64,000 nt of DNA from Aptenodytes patagonicus. Its lineage: Eukaryota; Chordata; Aves; Sphenisciformes; Spheniscidae. The position numbers and the translations under genes were made by a program. Below the pieces are notes generated by a model. It was not told where the DNA came from and ran no database searches. It saw nothing but the letters and a program-made list of their open reading frames with translations. The stretch covers positions 32,240,932 through 32,304,931 of the forward strand of contig NC_134950.1 in assembly GCF_965638725.1 (NCBI RefSeq). Direction: 5' to 3'. Within the stretch, counting starts at the first letter, position 1. Every line of letters starts with the position of its first letter. Of this stretch, positions 37,300 to 50,200 are shown one piece after another.

Positions 37300-40200
37300 G
37301 AGTTTGTCAGAAAGGGGTTTGGGGGAGATGCAATACGGGAAGGGGTGTTGTACAAGAAAGCATCGCGTGCGAGCTAGTACCACACGCAGTAACTGTGACC
37401 CATCTCACTGCGGAAAGAGGATTGGAGATGATCCAGTGGCACTTGTTGTGTGACAGTGATAGATGTAGACCTGGACACAAAAACATCCTCCAGTGAGCGC
37501 TGTGTGTAGGCTACCCACTGCAAGGAGTCTGTGCACAGCAAGGGGAATAACGGGGCTGCTTTTCTTGGCTTTGAGTGAAGGGCGTTGTTCCTGGGGCAGG
37601 GAGGAGGGCGATTACTGTGGATGCTCAGCGTTGGCTTCTAACGTGAGCAGGGAACCAGGCACCTCCTCCTTGCACAAATGCCGACAATTTTAAACCAGGG
37701 GATCATCTGAAGTGGCTTGATCTTGTCCTCTTCCACTTGCAGTGTGAAATTATAGCTGCTGTAGCTCTCAGCTGTGATTATTTTGTTAATGTCCCTTTCC
37801 TTAACATCTCTTTTTGTCCTAGATTAGACAAAAAGCCTTGAATTAAGAATCATAGCTTAAAAAGTACTCTCAAGCTTACTAAAAGCCTGTAAAAGTTTGC
37901 TAGTGGTACAACCTCCTTTATTTCCTATATGCATTTTCTACTAGCTCATTAGGTTAGATAAGTCTTGGGAACACGAGCCTTTCTAGATGCAAAGCCCTTT
38001 GGACACCATGTTTTTCAAATCTTCTTATTCTTGAACCTCTGCTGCCCTTAGGCCTGGCCTCCTATTTCAAAACTTCACGTCCACAGAAGCCCTGATTTCT
38101 ACACATGGGAGGACTCAAACTGAGGACAAAAAGAATGAGAAGTCTAAGGAAAACCTGGACAAGAAGAGTCTGAAAATGTGTGCAGTAACCACAAAATGGG
38201 GAAATAAGCATATCTCAAGCTTTGCGATTAAGATCCGTGAGCCAAATTCCACATATTCCTGACATGCCTGAGGTCAGCTGTCAGAGGTGACGGTGCTGAG
38301 TCCCTACTGCCAGCAGCAGAGACCTCATACACTTGAACTTTCCTCTGCATGACTCAGACTGTTCCCAAGTTTCTGCACTATTAATACAACTGGAGAGGGG
38401 AAAAGAAAAAGGAGGACTTCTACACTCTGGATGAGCTAAGGAGTCATTTAAGAGCAGTTCCAAAACACAGTAAATTCTGCAGAAAATGTTAAAAAAGACA
38501 TGAACAAACAGCTCCCATGTTTTTACCTTGGCTTCAGTGGTTGTGAAATCTCATCGGCTTAAAGAACAGCAGTTGCATAGGGGAGGGAAGTATGCGTCAG
38601 AGTACCCCATATATACAATACTAAATCTACTTAGCACTTAACAAGAACCCAAATTATTTACAAAAGCCAGGATAAAACTAGAATTTAGTGGCAGAAAACC
38701 TACATGGGAGAGATGATCATAAGAAGTAGCAACATTGACTTAATTAAGCTATATATAGACATTAAAGATCAGCCTATAGTTAAATATATTCCATTGTCCA
38801 CAGAAATGGAAATACTACATTTCAGATGTCAAATTTCCAATATTCCAATATTTATATAGCAGCCTTTATTTTCTAGAAATCTTACATTCTTAATAAAGCC
38901 TGCAGTTACAATTGTAACATTCACAGCCTGATTTTTCAGAGGTAATCTCTTCTGAAAGCATCACCATTTATTTTAGTACCTGGTGAATGAATTCAGACTT
39001 TGTGAATGAATCAAACCACTTAAAATGTCAACTTTTGGAAATTTCAATAAAGTGACATTCTGTCTATAAACTTGAACAGTGCCAGCACCATAATGAAGTA
39101 TTAGTGATGCTTTTCTCAGAATATGAACATGTCTGAAATTTATCCTCTGAAGAAGGCCAAAATTTATTCTCTAAAAAAGGCACCAGCCTAGTGACTTCTC
39201 GAATAAATGGAGATAATTCCTCTCTGGCAAACAAAGGTGTGTGCTCTCAGACCTGGATGGAGTTGACAGCACATATTTCTAAGGGGTAAAGGCAGATCAG
39301 TGTCTTGTCCTTGCCTGCAGAGCAGCACAGGTCCCTCTTTCTTTTCTGTAGTGCTGAACTATTCTCCAAAAATCAGAAACCATCCCATAGCATTCCTCTC
39401 TGAAAAAGGAGGATCTCACCAAACCCCTACAAACCCCGCGGGTGACATGCTTATCACAGCAGGCACCCTGGAACGCTGAGAGGAGGCGATCTTTGCCCGT
39501 TAGCATATTTGCTCACTACTTCTTTAGAGGTTTCTTGGATGACAAGAGGGAAAGGAGACTCACACCCACAGATTTTTAACAGCTCAGGAGACAGATGAAG
39601 CAAGGCTTATTCTGAGCTTGGACCTTTCTGTTATTTTTCTGTTTTTCTTTTAACTCTTTGTTTCCACTGGAAGGAACTCGGAGTACTTTTGCGTCCTGGC
39701 CAGTCAATCCCGGTGTGTGCCCAGCTGTGCTGTCTGCCCCAAGCTGCCACCCGTTCCCTCGGCCCCAGCAGTCTTGGTCTGGTCTCGTGGGATGCCCCAG
39801 CCAAGGAGACAAAAGGCTTTTTGCACCCTCCAATGTAGCTATTGGGAAGAGGCAGACTGCTGGCCTCGTGTTCAGGATCGATCCCTCAGCTCCGTAGAGT
39901 CAGTGTTAAAACATCCTTGGTGTCCTCACAGCGAGGCAGGCATTTGGCCTCGGTTCTCCGCTTTTATTTCTTTTTTCTTCATTACTCTCCTAGGAATTTA
40001 ATTTAGACTTTTTTTGGCACTGAATTTGCCCAGATCATATTTCCTTTAAAGAAATTGACATAAATTTACTTTCCATATTTCTTTAAATAGTCTCTTTACA
40101 GTTTTAGCTCACTATTTTTATGAATTTTTATCTTTAGTGCTGCTTCACAATCTCCAAGTGTATTGATTTCAAATCTTGTTTTAATCCAACCATAAGCAAA

Positions 40201-41645
40201 ACAAGGGAATCAAAGCTCCCTCTTCTCACATGTACTCACAATCCTTGACACTTTTTTTCCCTTTAAACTGGAATAAAAGATTGGTTTCCACAGATATTAT
40301 TTCTACTGAGATATAATTCCCTGCTTTTCTTCTTTCTAGACTGTAAGTCCTTTAAATGAAAGTGCTGATTTTTCTTAGTGACAAAGAGATAGATGGTAGC
40401 AATGTCAACATTGTTTGAGGCTGCTTAAGACTGGGGTTTTGTCTGTATAAATAATTCTCTGTCACTTTTGTTCTTAAGGTTACTGGTACTGCAGTATAGC
40501 TGTTCTATTCTGACTAATTTGCTCTTCTTGAATTTCTTTGGGCCTAATTTTACAACATCCCAATCATCTTTTATTTCCCAAAGGCACAAGCCTTGTCTTG
40601 TTAAAGTGCCTTTATGTGGATAAGACAATTAAATGAAAGAACAAAGAATGCCTGAGGAGCAACGGTAGCATATTTTCATATTATTCCTTGAGAAATAATG
40701 GATAGTTTCATTTAGGAGGAGCTTTCTCATTTCCAGAGATCGGATAAAAGAGCTAGATAGTCTTTACACAAAATGTGATATAATGCATCTCTGCTTGTGT
40801 GGACAACACCTTCAAAGACTGACATTTATTTGTATATTACAGATACAGCATCTGCTTCCTACTGTGGGGGAGAAACAGTTCTTCTTTACTTTGTTTTCAT
40901 TTTCAATCACTCTAGACTTTCCTTCCCTACACTGCACTACAGTTAAACCTGAGCAGTAATGGGAAGTTCTGCTCAATTTATCCTTGTTGATGGAATAAAA
41001 ACATTTTGCATATACAACCAAAATTTGTGACTTAAGACCTTGTTATTTCCCCACAACAACAGTATAATCCAAAGACTACAATATTTTCACTGCCCAGGCT
41101 ATATTGTTTTCCTGTTTAAGCATGTTCCCCTTCTCAGCTTTCAAGACGAGACCCAAACCTAACCCTCCTTGGCCCAACATCAGCTCCATCTCTCTCTTTC
41201 TACCGTAAACACAAGAAATTTGGTCCCACACCCTATAATCCCAGCGTCCCTCCATCCTTACAATGTAGATCTGAAAAGTGCCTATAAGTAGTCATAACCC
41301 AGAAAGTGTAATCATGCAAAAAAGACAAACAGGCAACTATTGTTCACACAAGTAAGAAAGAAGCCATCTAATCCTTTCATGTAGCAAGTAATAGTTTTCT
41401 CCAGGAAGATGGTTTAGGAAGGGGAAGGACAGAATTACAGTTGATGTGGTCTTACACTAAATAGTTTCAGATAGTTTGAGGTATCTTGAATTACAATGCT
41501 TTAAATTCCTACCTGTCAAATATACATATGGTTTATGGATTTGTTCTTTGTGTCAGGTTTTTACTAACCACAAGACAATGGTTCTAAATGTACATTTTTA
41601 AAAAAGTTTTTGAATGTTCAAACTCAAACTTTTCAAACTTTCAAA
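37300..41645. other. FABP4-PMP2 spacer, no gene
   Basis: In mammals FABP9 lies between FABP4 and PMP2. I found no GTWK, TRK.xG.xKP, QVQKW or RxYEK block on the + strand here, so neither a gene nor a recognisable relic is present. No repeat was identified before 41646. Confidence 0.5.
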
Positions 41646-41885
41646 CTCAGCTTTGCAGAAGAGGCCCTGGGGGTCCTGGTGGACACCAAGCTGAATACGA
41701 GCCAGCAATGTGCCCTTGTGGCAAAGAAGGCAAGTGATGTCCTGGGCTGCATTAGGAGAATTGTTGCAGGTTGAGGGAGATAATCTTTCCCCTCTACTCA
41801 ACACTGGTGAGGCCACACCTGGAATGCTGGGTCCAGTTCTGGGCTGCCCAGTACAAGGACAACATGGACCCAGGGGGGTCGTGGA
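41646..41885 (+). mobile_element. CR1 LINE internal ORF2 fragment
   Basis: The sequence matches the CR1 ORF2 C-terminal section: 'gccctgggggtcctggtggacaccaagctgaa', 'gtcctgggctgcattaggag', and 'ggccacacctggaatgctgggtccagttctgggct'. It breaks off after 'aaggacaacatggacccaggggg' with no CR1 tail. Confidence 0.85.
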
Positions 41886-42419
41886 GTCACATCATGTGAG
41901 CAGGGAAACTTGAAGAAATCTTACAGTAGTAGGATACATTTGAATGCAACTCCTTATATGACTGTGCTGGCTTAAATCTGCCCTTAACTCTATGACAGAC
42001 CAACCATCCCGGTGCAGAAAGGCAAAAAGAGAGCAGTATATGCCCTCTTCCCAACCCAGTAAAACTGCTCACCTCTCACCAAGTGACTTTGAACTGAGAA
42101 TAAGCCGTTTAATGACTCAGCCTCTGTTGATGCCATCCACCTGCCAAGCACAAGAGATGATCTCCACTGATGCACTGATCTTCTGAACGTGCCCTGTTGT
42201 GAAAGAAAGGAGGCAGCGAAGTTTGGCTGCTTCTTCTCTTTGTGGTGCTGCCTGGGGTATGTGCAGGGAAGATCCCACAGCTTGGGATCATTGCACTGAT
42301 GCAAAGGGAGAAAACAGAACAGTATGATTCAGTTCTGCCTTTAAATGATGAAATACACAGATCCTTTCCAGGATGGATCATGAAAGTAAAAAAAAAACCA
42401 ACCCCACTATGTACAGCAG
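41886..42419. other. Unidentified DNA between two CR1-type fragments
   Basis: About 530 bases not recognised as CR1. They may be an insertion splitting one element, or unrelated DNA between two insertions. They hold no coding frame of note. Confidence 0.35.
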
Positions 42420-42845
42420 CTTCTTGACAGCCCCTCCCCAAAATCCACATGGCTTTGATTTACCTGACTAGCACACAGGTGACAATAGCGGTAATGTTCT
42501 CTACAGCTTCCTGGGAAGGGGAAGTGGGGAGGGAGGTGCTGAGCTCTTCTCCCTGGTATCCAGTGATAGGACACACAGGAACGGTTCAAAGCTGCACTGG
42601 GGAGGTTTAGACTGGACATTAGGAAGTATTTCTTTACCCAGAGAGTGGTCAAACACTGGAACAGGCTTCCTAGAGAAGTGGTCGATGCCCCAAGCCTGTC
42701 AGTGTTTAAGAGGCATTTGGACAATGCCCTTAATAACATGCTTTAACTTGGTCAGCCCTGAATTGGTCAGGCAGTTGGACTAGATGATCATTGTAGGTCC
42801 CCTCCAACTGAAATAGTCTATTCTATTCTAGTCTAGTCTATTCTA
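42420..42845 (+). mobile_element. CR1-type LINE 3' end with TATTC-type tail
   Basis: The 3' part of an ORF2 (SSDRTHRNGSKLHWGGLDWTLG-like, then TLEQAS) is followed by 'cagttggactagatgatcattgtaggtcccctccaactgaaat' and a tail of tctattctattctagtctag repeats. The tail unit is pentanucleotide rather than the octamer of the other CR1 copies, so it is a different subfamily. Confidence 0.8.
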
Positions 42846-43164
42846 CATGGTGATAGCAGGAGAATGGCACTGGGAGGACAGTCAGAGCTGGGTTTCATAT
42901 GGATGCAGTGCTCTTGTGCTCGGTGGCTCCGTGTTGCTGAGACCCCACCAGTGTCCCCTGACTGCTCTGCGGATGCAGTAGTAACCTCAGGTCCCCGTCC
43001 CCATGCACCCCTCAGTGTCCTGATCTATTCAGTGGAGGAAGCCGAGGCAGGCGTCACCCGGAGCCTTGGTACTGACACGGCTGCCTTGGACAAGGTGCAC
43101 ATTGTCTTACCCTGGCACTGCCTCTCCTATTGGCCCGTCCTGACCGCTGCAGGGACTGGGCATC

Positions 43165-43173
43165 TTTAAAAGG
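43165..43173 (+). promoter_or_regulatory. Putative PMP2 TATA-like box
   Basis: TTTAAAAGG lies 115 bases before the PMP2 ATG. Initiation about 30 bases further on would give a 5' UTR of roughly 80 bases. Inferred from position and motif only. Confidence 0.4.
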
Positions 43174-43279
43174 AGGCCAGCAAGGTCTGAGTCGGGCACA
43201 CAATCTCTCTGACTCCCATCAAGAGCTGCTGTGGCCACTGCCTCTCTCTGCAGGACCACTGCCTCGCAAAGCCTATACG

Positions 43280-46200
43280 ATGTGTAACCGATTTGTGGGA
43301 ACCTGGAAACTCGTCTCCAGTGAAAATTTTGATGACTATATGAAAGAATTGGGTGAGAAATGTTCGTTCTTTTTTTTTTTTTTTTTTTTTTTTTAGTAAG
43401 TTTTCTTTGGGAATGCCTCTTCTTCATCTTATGCTTTGCTCATGGATGGTGCCTTCCTCCTGGCCACAAAAGAACTTTAATTACTTTTCTAGCATAATTT
43501 AATTTCTTTCCTTTAGCATCTAAATTGGAAAAACAGAAAGGTAGGTGCTGAATTTCTGTAATAAATTTACTTCTGTCTAACTGATCTAATTTGTTTTTCT
43601 GTCATGAGAAGAATCTATGGAGATGCAGCATTTTTTTTTATGTTTCTCCTGATTGCACCATTAAACTCATTACTTGTGATAATTTACAATATATAATGGA
43701 GCTGATGTCTCATGACACTGGTTTCAGAGTTCTAAATCCTATGAATGAATCTATCTGTTACTGAAGAATGCCAGGAATGTAATAAATTAGGCATTGTTTT
43801 ACATTTTAATGCTGGCTTCATTTCTATATAGCAAGTGTACAGACAGTCAGCTACAGCATTGCTTTTGCTATATAAATGATTCGCTGAGACACTGACTCCC
43901 TCTATTTGAAATGTTAAACTGAATAACAAAAGAATTGCAGTTAATTAATTAACCAGAGTAAATGTGGGATGAAAGTCCAGCTACAGATATTTTTCTGAAG
44001 ATCTGAACAGAATTGTTTAGTATAGAATAATTACTGCAAATAGTGTTATACTTTATAGATAATTTCATACCCTTTTATATGGATCTTTTCATCTGAGCAT
44101 AGCATAGCATTAACAAAGGCAATAACTACAGCTATCCCCTTTCTGCTTTTATAAAACACCAGTACATTGTCAGTGGCCTTCATTCTAACTTGCCCCAGAC
44201 CTCACAAATTGTAGACAATGAACTGTACTGAAAAGCACTAGTCAATATAAAAGGCTTTTCACATGGGATTTTCCCTGAAGCTCTCTGCAGTTCTTTGCTC
44301 TTATACTTCATCATTTTTTATATTACATACTTGTACTTTCCACTGAGGTTTAAATGTAAGGATCCTTAAGGGATGTTAGTAGCAACCTAGGAATTGCGCT
44401 ATCTCCGGTATGTTTTAATGAACAAGCATGAGCATATTGGCAGTTCAGTATCCAGTTTCTTCCATGCAGCTGGTTAACAAAAGTGCAGATTCTCAGATTT
44501 GTCAAGAATTTTTTTAAAAAGGATTTTTGCAAGATTTTATAAAGAATAGACCTTTCCTCTGAATTTTTCTACCCATTCTATCTCTACACAAATTCATGCA
44601 GATTTGTAACCATCTATGTTTCTTCTTAGCTAAATGTACACAAGTGTATACTCATGTATATCTTTATTTCTTGCTGAAGGTGCACTCTATTAACTGGGGC
44701 TGCCTCAGCCTCTGAACGCAGTACTTCCACATTCAGAGAATTAGTGTCTCATCTGTATCAGGCATTAGACTATTCAAGAAGAACCAGTGGAAGCACTGCA
44801 GATTTATGAAAGGATACTGAGTTTCTTGCTTGCTAGAATGTAATGATTGTTTTGTTTCTGATTTCTAGGAGTGGGCTTAGCTACCCGGAAACTAGGTGGC
44901 CTGGCAAAGCCTGATGTGATCATCAGTATGAAAGGGGACATAGTAACCATCAGAACTGAAAGCACCTTCAAAAATACAACGATCTCTTTCAAACTGGGCC
45001 AGCAGTTTGATGAAACAACAGCAGATGACCGGAAAGTCAAGGTAAGGGGGCTGAAGAACTCTGCGTGGTCTTGATGTCCTAGAAGAGCACCAGGAGGAGT
45101 TTTTCCTACCCCCTTAGTGCACTATGAGTCTTCCAAACTATTCAAAGCAAGCACTGAAAGGACAAATAGTATAGTGCTGAAACTAAGTGTGTCATTAGCC
45201 AAGAATAACGATCTTGCTGAACATAAAGCGAATTGCTACTCTAATCTGCAAAGCTCGGACTGCGGTTTGAAACTCTTCTCTTGGCCTTTGCAGAGTGTCA
45301 TAACCTTGGAGAAAGGAGCATTGGTGCAAGTGCAGAAGTGGAACGGCAAAGAAACCACGATAAAGAGAAGACTGGTTGATGGGAAAATGGTGGTGGTAAG
45401 TTCACACTCCTTGTACGCTGATAAAGGTCAGCAGGATGCAGCCTTCAGTTTGCTTCTGTCTAAATAGACTGTCAATTTTGGCTTTCTCTCTGGCTTATGA
45501 GGTAAATTAAGAGGGAGAAAAGGGAACCAAGCTTAAGAAACAAGCTGGAAGGGAATAAATATTGTTCCATACAGCAAATTGTCTTTAAAGTGGCTATATT
45601 GGCAGACCTGCCATAAATTGACAGCATACTTACTGCTCTCAAGATTATTATTCTTAAAAGAAATGAATTTTTCAAATAGCAGAAACCTGTGAAATGCAAA
45701 TAAAAGTTTGCAAGTTGGGTACTGCTGTCCCTGGACTGGCTCTTTCCTTTTTCCTGTCTTTGGAATAAAGCCTGTCCACCTTAGAAAACTGATTTTACAC
45801 TTTTTCACGTATCTATTTCCACTAAAGCCCATCAAGTCACACACTTCTGTTTGCTTTTTCTGTGTGAGCATGCTGAGCACACTAAGCAGGTGCTTGAGGT
45901 TTATCGTGTGAAAGCCAGCACCTCTGTGCCCATGCCTGCCTGCATGGTGACCTGTAGCAGGGACTGTCAGGTCCTGACGGCTCCTCCGAAACACCCGCTG
46001 CGGTGTAGGAACCACGTCTTTGCCAGGGGCGGGGGAATTGTGTCTTTCCCTCACCCCCCCTTCAACCTGCCTATCTCTAGGCGCCATGCGAAAGCCATGG
46101 GTTGGCCAAGCCAGGGCGATAATACATTTTAGGGACCTTAGTTGTAAGGGTCACTACTAAAATTAAGATTTCACTTTTGAATGAAGGAAAGTACTTTGTT

Positions 46201-47088
46201 CATTAAAGTTTTTAAAGCGTGGAGACAAACTAATTTGGGCGACTTGTTTGAAATTGGCAGCATTACTCCTTTACGTGCTGGCTTGTTCTGACTGCATTTT
46301 GTTTTAAGCTCTCATACATTTGGAAGGGTGATTTGCTTTTGCATTTCATCATGGCTGCATTTCTGTGTAAATTTTTCTAATTATTAAACCATCTTCAAAA
46401 CGCAGAGAGGTAGAGTCCCTCTTCCATTAGAGTCCTGCCGTCTGCCCCTTGCCTAAAACAGGTCTGGGGAGGAGGCCTCATCTTCTGCAGACCAGTGAGG
46501 TCTTTTTTAATGCCCTGTCACCTCTGTCGTGTGCCCCTCATGGCTGTGAGTCACCAGCAGCCACTGAAGGTGGCCGGGGCAAGAGGGTCAGGAGAAATAT
46601 TTTGTGACTCATAAGTGCAAAGTTTTTTAGGCCGGAAGCCTGACCTCTGAACTACCCAGGCAACTTCTGCTTCCACAAAAAAATAATCTTTCTAAAATTG
46701 AAAGTATTCGTGGGCCATGATATAATAAAATAGGTAGTGCTGATATTTCTGTCAAGCCAGCAATAATACCAAGGAAGGTAAATTTGTTTCTGGAAGCTGA
46801 GCCTAGTTTTGCAATCTGTTTATCATTATATGCCACTTAATTAAGTTCGAAGTTGTTAAAATAGAAACCGCTCCCATTGCAATATAAAAATAGCTTTGCT
46901 GTTTGCTCTAAAAATTATGTAAAGATGTAAAGGTGTAAAATATGACATCTGGATTTTCACTGACTTCAGTGGTGACTGCAACAGACGCACCTGCTGCCAG
47001 CGAAAGGTTTATATTAATCTTTTCCTTTGTGCCTTAGGAATGTGCCATGAAAGGAGTTGTCTGCACTAGAGTCTATGAAAGAGTGTGA
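43280..47088 (+). CDS. PMP2: Myelin P2 protein (FABP8)
   Basis: A peripheral-myelin fatty-acid-binding protein that carries lipids and binds the cytoplasmic face of the myelin membrane. Exons are 43280-43352, 44869-45041, 45294-45395 and 47038-47088 (73+173+102+51 bases, 132 residues), with GT-AG introns of 1516, 252 and 1642 bp. It starts at ATG 43280. Its blocks [44 protein letters not shown] and [16 protein letters not shown] match P2 and separate it from FABP4. Arg107, Arg127 and Tyr129 bind the fatty-acid carboxylate; Cys118 and Cys125 correspond to the cysteine pair of mammalian P2. Residue 2 is Cys (MCNRF) where human P2 has Ser. Intron 1 carries a poly-T tract about 20 bases after the donor; otherwise the introns hold nothing recognised. 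FABP4 lies upstream on the same strand. Confidence 0.95.
43371..43394. repeat. Poly-T tract in PMP2 intron 1
   Basis: An uninterrupted run of about 24-26 T begins some 18 bases after the exon 1 donor. Such runs are length-variable and prone to sequencing error. Confidence 0.9.
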
Positions 47089-47263
47089 AGAAATTGCCTC
47101 TCTGCACCGGACTGGCTCTTAAAACTCAGCTTAGTTCAGTGACCAAAGCCCTCATGCACTGTGCTTCTTTATTTTCTTATTTCCTTTTATTGGGAAAATG
47201 ACTACACTATAATTTGATATTTCAAAGCCATAGTGCAACTAATCCAAAGTATTGTGGTAATCC

Positions 47264-47269
47264 AATAAA
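47264..47269 (+). promoter_or_regulatory. PMP2 polyadenylation signal
   Basis: A canonical AATAAA lies 176 bases after the PMP2 stop codon, with T/GT-rich sequence (gagtgtttgtct) shortly downstream. The implied 3' UTR is near 200 bases. Confidence 0.85.
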
Positions 47270-47299
47270 AGCTTCTCAACACATAAAATTGAGTGTTTG

Positions 47300-50200
47300 T
47301 CTCCACATGAATGATTTATGTTTTCTTTCTTCGATGGTGCCATCTTTTCTGTTGTTCCTGTCTGTATAAATGGTCACACTATTTCTGAGTAAAATGGTGA
47401 AACACAACTGGTCTGCCTCTAGGAGTGGGTTAACACTGCTTCCTTCATATGTGTAAAAATTCTCATCTCATGGATTCAATATTCCTTTCCTGTAAAAGAT
47501 TTTATTGCTGAATAGTTCCTATAGGGAAAATCATCTTTACTACCAGAATTTTTGACTTTCAGTATGATTTATTGTTTCAGCCTTACAATTTTACCACATC
47601 TCTGTTTCATTCTCATCCCTAAATGTTTATACTTCTTTCGGTACCACTTTTTATATCCTGGCATTTATTTGGAAGAGAACAGCTACTGGAGGAAAAAATT
47701 ATCAGAATATATTCCATGTTTTTTTGCCAAACAGCTCTTGAACTGTGCAATGAAGTGTGGAGCAGGTGTGAATGAACTGCAGAAATCTTAAGGCTAGAGG
47801 GCTTCATTTTGGAAAGTGCTCAGCAATCCACTCTATTTCTAGCACAGCATTTAACCATGTGCTTAATGTTAAGCACACAAAGGAGATTTCATTGGGTGGA
47901 GTTTGCTACCAAGCCTGGCTGAGTAGCTAAGCTGTTCATTCCTCCCATTGCACTTACTCTGTGCTTTTAACTGAGGAAAAAACAGACGAACCAAAACTAG
48001 ACTTCTGGAAATCTATTTAATCAAAAAGCGATGCAGCAGCTTATTATTTTTTGCCTCCATTAACTGGTTTTCAGTAACACCACAGCATTCATGCTGACCA
48101 CATGGAGTATTTCATCCCTTGTCATTGCCTCCATGCCATCATGTAGGGCTCTCCCTGCCTTCTCTGTGGGGTTAAAACAACTGTGAGAGACACGTGTGCT
48201 TATTTTGGCTTGTTAGGAGCTGTAGTGCTGATGTGAACTTTACCTACCAGTTTTACAGTCAAGAACATGAATTCTCAAGGCTACGAAAGATCCTGAATGT
48301 CAGAATCTAAATTGGTTGGCCAAGCAGATAGTTAAGAGACCAATATCATATGTAGACACAAAATGTAAAGGTCATCTTTCTTCTCTACCCATCACTGGAA
48401 AAGGTAGAGACTGGGTCCAGCTTTGGACACACTTTTATATAGATGCAGACTAACTGGAGGCAGCTGCCAGAAGGCAAACAGGATGAATCCTAGAAAATAT
48501 GAGCTGTGACAGAAGGCTGTGAGACTTATGGACAGCAGTTTTAAGGAACAATTTATCCTGGTCTCTAAACTAGATGGACGGACAAATTCCCCATCTTTAG
48601 CCTTACCATTAAAACTCACCTCTGTGAGTGTCAGAGTTTCTGTGACTCCAAGTCCTCAGTGACTGTAATGAGGAATGGAGGCAGCATGATACCCCTTGTA
48701 TGATCTTTTGCAAACAGATTGTAATCACATATTTTAAGTGAAGACCGTCCACTAGGCTTCCATAAGAACGGTCATACAGCGTGAACTGTTGTTGTACGTG
48801 AGCTTCCAGTTTATTCTCCTAGACCCTTAACAGAGAGCTGAAAACACATTTCTTACAGCTCAGAAACTGCGATGGCCTGAAACCGACTTATGAATCTGGA
48901 TTTTTTCAGTGTAGCTGCTTTGTTCCCTCCCCTTGCAGTGCAACACGGTCGCAGTGAGGCTGCCGGAGCTGCCCGCCCCGGCCTGGCTCTCGGAGGGTGG
49001 AAGCCATCCAGAGCCTTTCAAGCAGAGTTCGTCTCCTGCCCCTGAGCCACAGGCAAAGGAGTAGTTACTACTTCTCTGAGGTTAAATGGAAATTTTTAAT
49101 CTCAAAAAAAACCCAGTTTTCAGCTTTTTATTTCCTTGAGAAAAGGAAATAAACATTCACTTTGGTACAAACTGTAGTTTTTCCAGATCTGGAAACAGTA
49201 ACAAAATAAAAAAACAAAGGACTGCTCACCTAGTCCTAATTTATTTATTTATCTTCTCCTTTTCTGTGACATAACCCATCTCTCTCCTCTTATCCATATG
49301 GAACTTTTAATTGCATTTATTTTTCCAGAGATTTGGGATTAAAATAATGGTAGCTTTGGGTTTTGAAATTCCTAACTAAATGCAGATATGCTATTAGGAG
49401 CCTAGTATTTGGCACTTTCACTCTATACAAAGGTTACTTAAAAATGTCATGAGAGCTGGAGACTTTCCAAAACAGGAAAAGTGCAACAGAACTGATAGTG
49501 TTGAAGGCAAAAACAATAAGGCAGGTGGTACAAATCAGCACAGAAATGGAGCGCTTTGGGATACTGGTGTCCATAAAGCAATCCTTGGGGTCTCCAGGAG
49601 ATCTTAAGGGGAATATGAATTATGGAGTCTCAAGGTCTTTTTTATGTCTTACTGTAAATTAGTTTTTCTTCTTTACTAAACTTTTTACATAGGCCAGATA
49701 CTTATGGAAGGAACATCTAGACTGAGGTACGGTGCCTGTGTCTTGAACTGTGCTTTCACATTGACAAACAAGTGCATTTGTCATTTCCCTGGCTTGTGTA
49801 TGCACTTAATCTAGAAATATTGGTAGCCTGATGCTGGCATATAAACATTATTATTTAAAGCAATCAGCTTGATCTAATGCCCACCCCAGGTAATGAAAAC
49901 CTGGCTGATTTTAGAGGGCCACAGTCACACTCTTCTCCCGTCAGTCACTCTTTCTGCGAGTGCTGTAAGGCTCTGTCACACTTCGTTTCGCCTGCATCTC
50001 CTGAGGCGGTGGGAAATGCCTGCATGGGGTATTCATCCCCCAGTTGCTACAGACCTGCCAGTGTTGCCTGCTTCTGCGCTGCCTGATGTCTCCTGGGGCA
50101 GGAGAAGCAAGTTGGCATGACAAGAGCCCGCCTCAGCCCCAGTGCTCCCACAGAGAGCACTGAAATAAAAAAAAAGCTGCTTCTGGACTCCGGGTACCAT

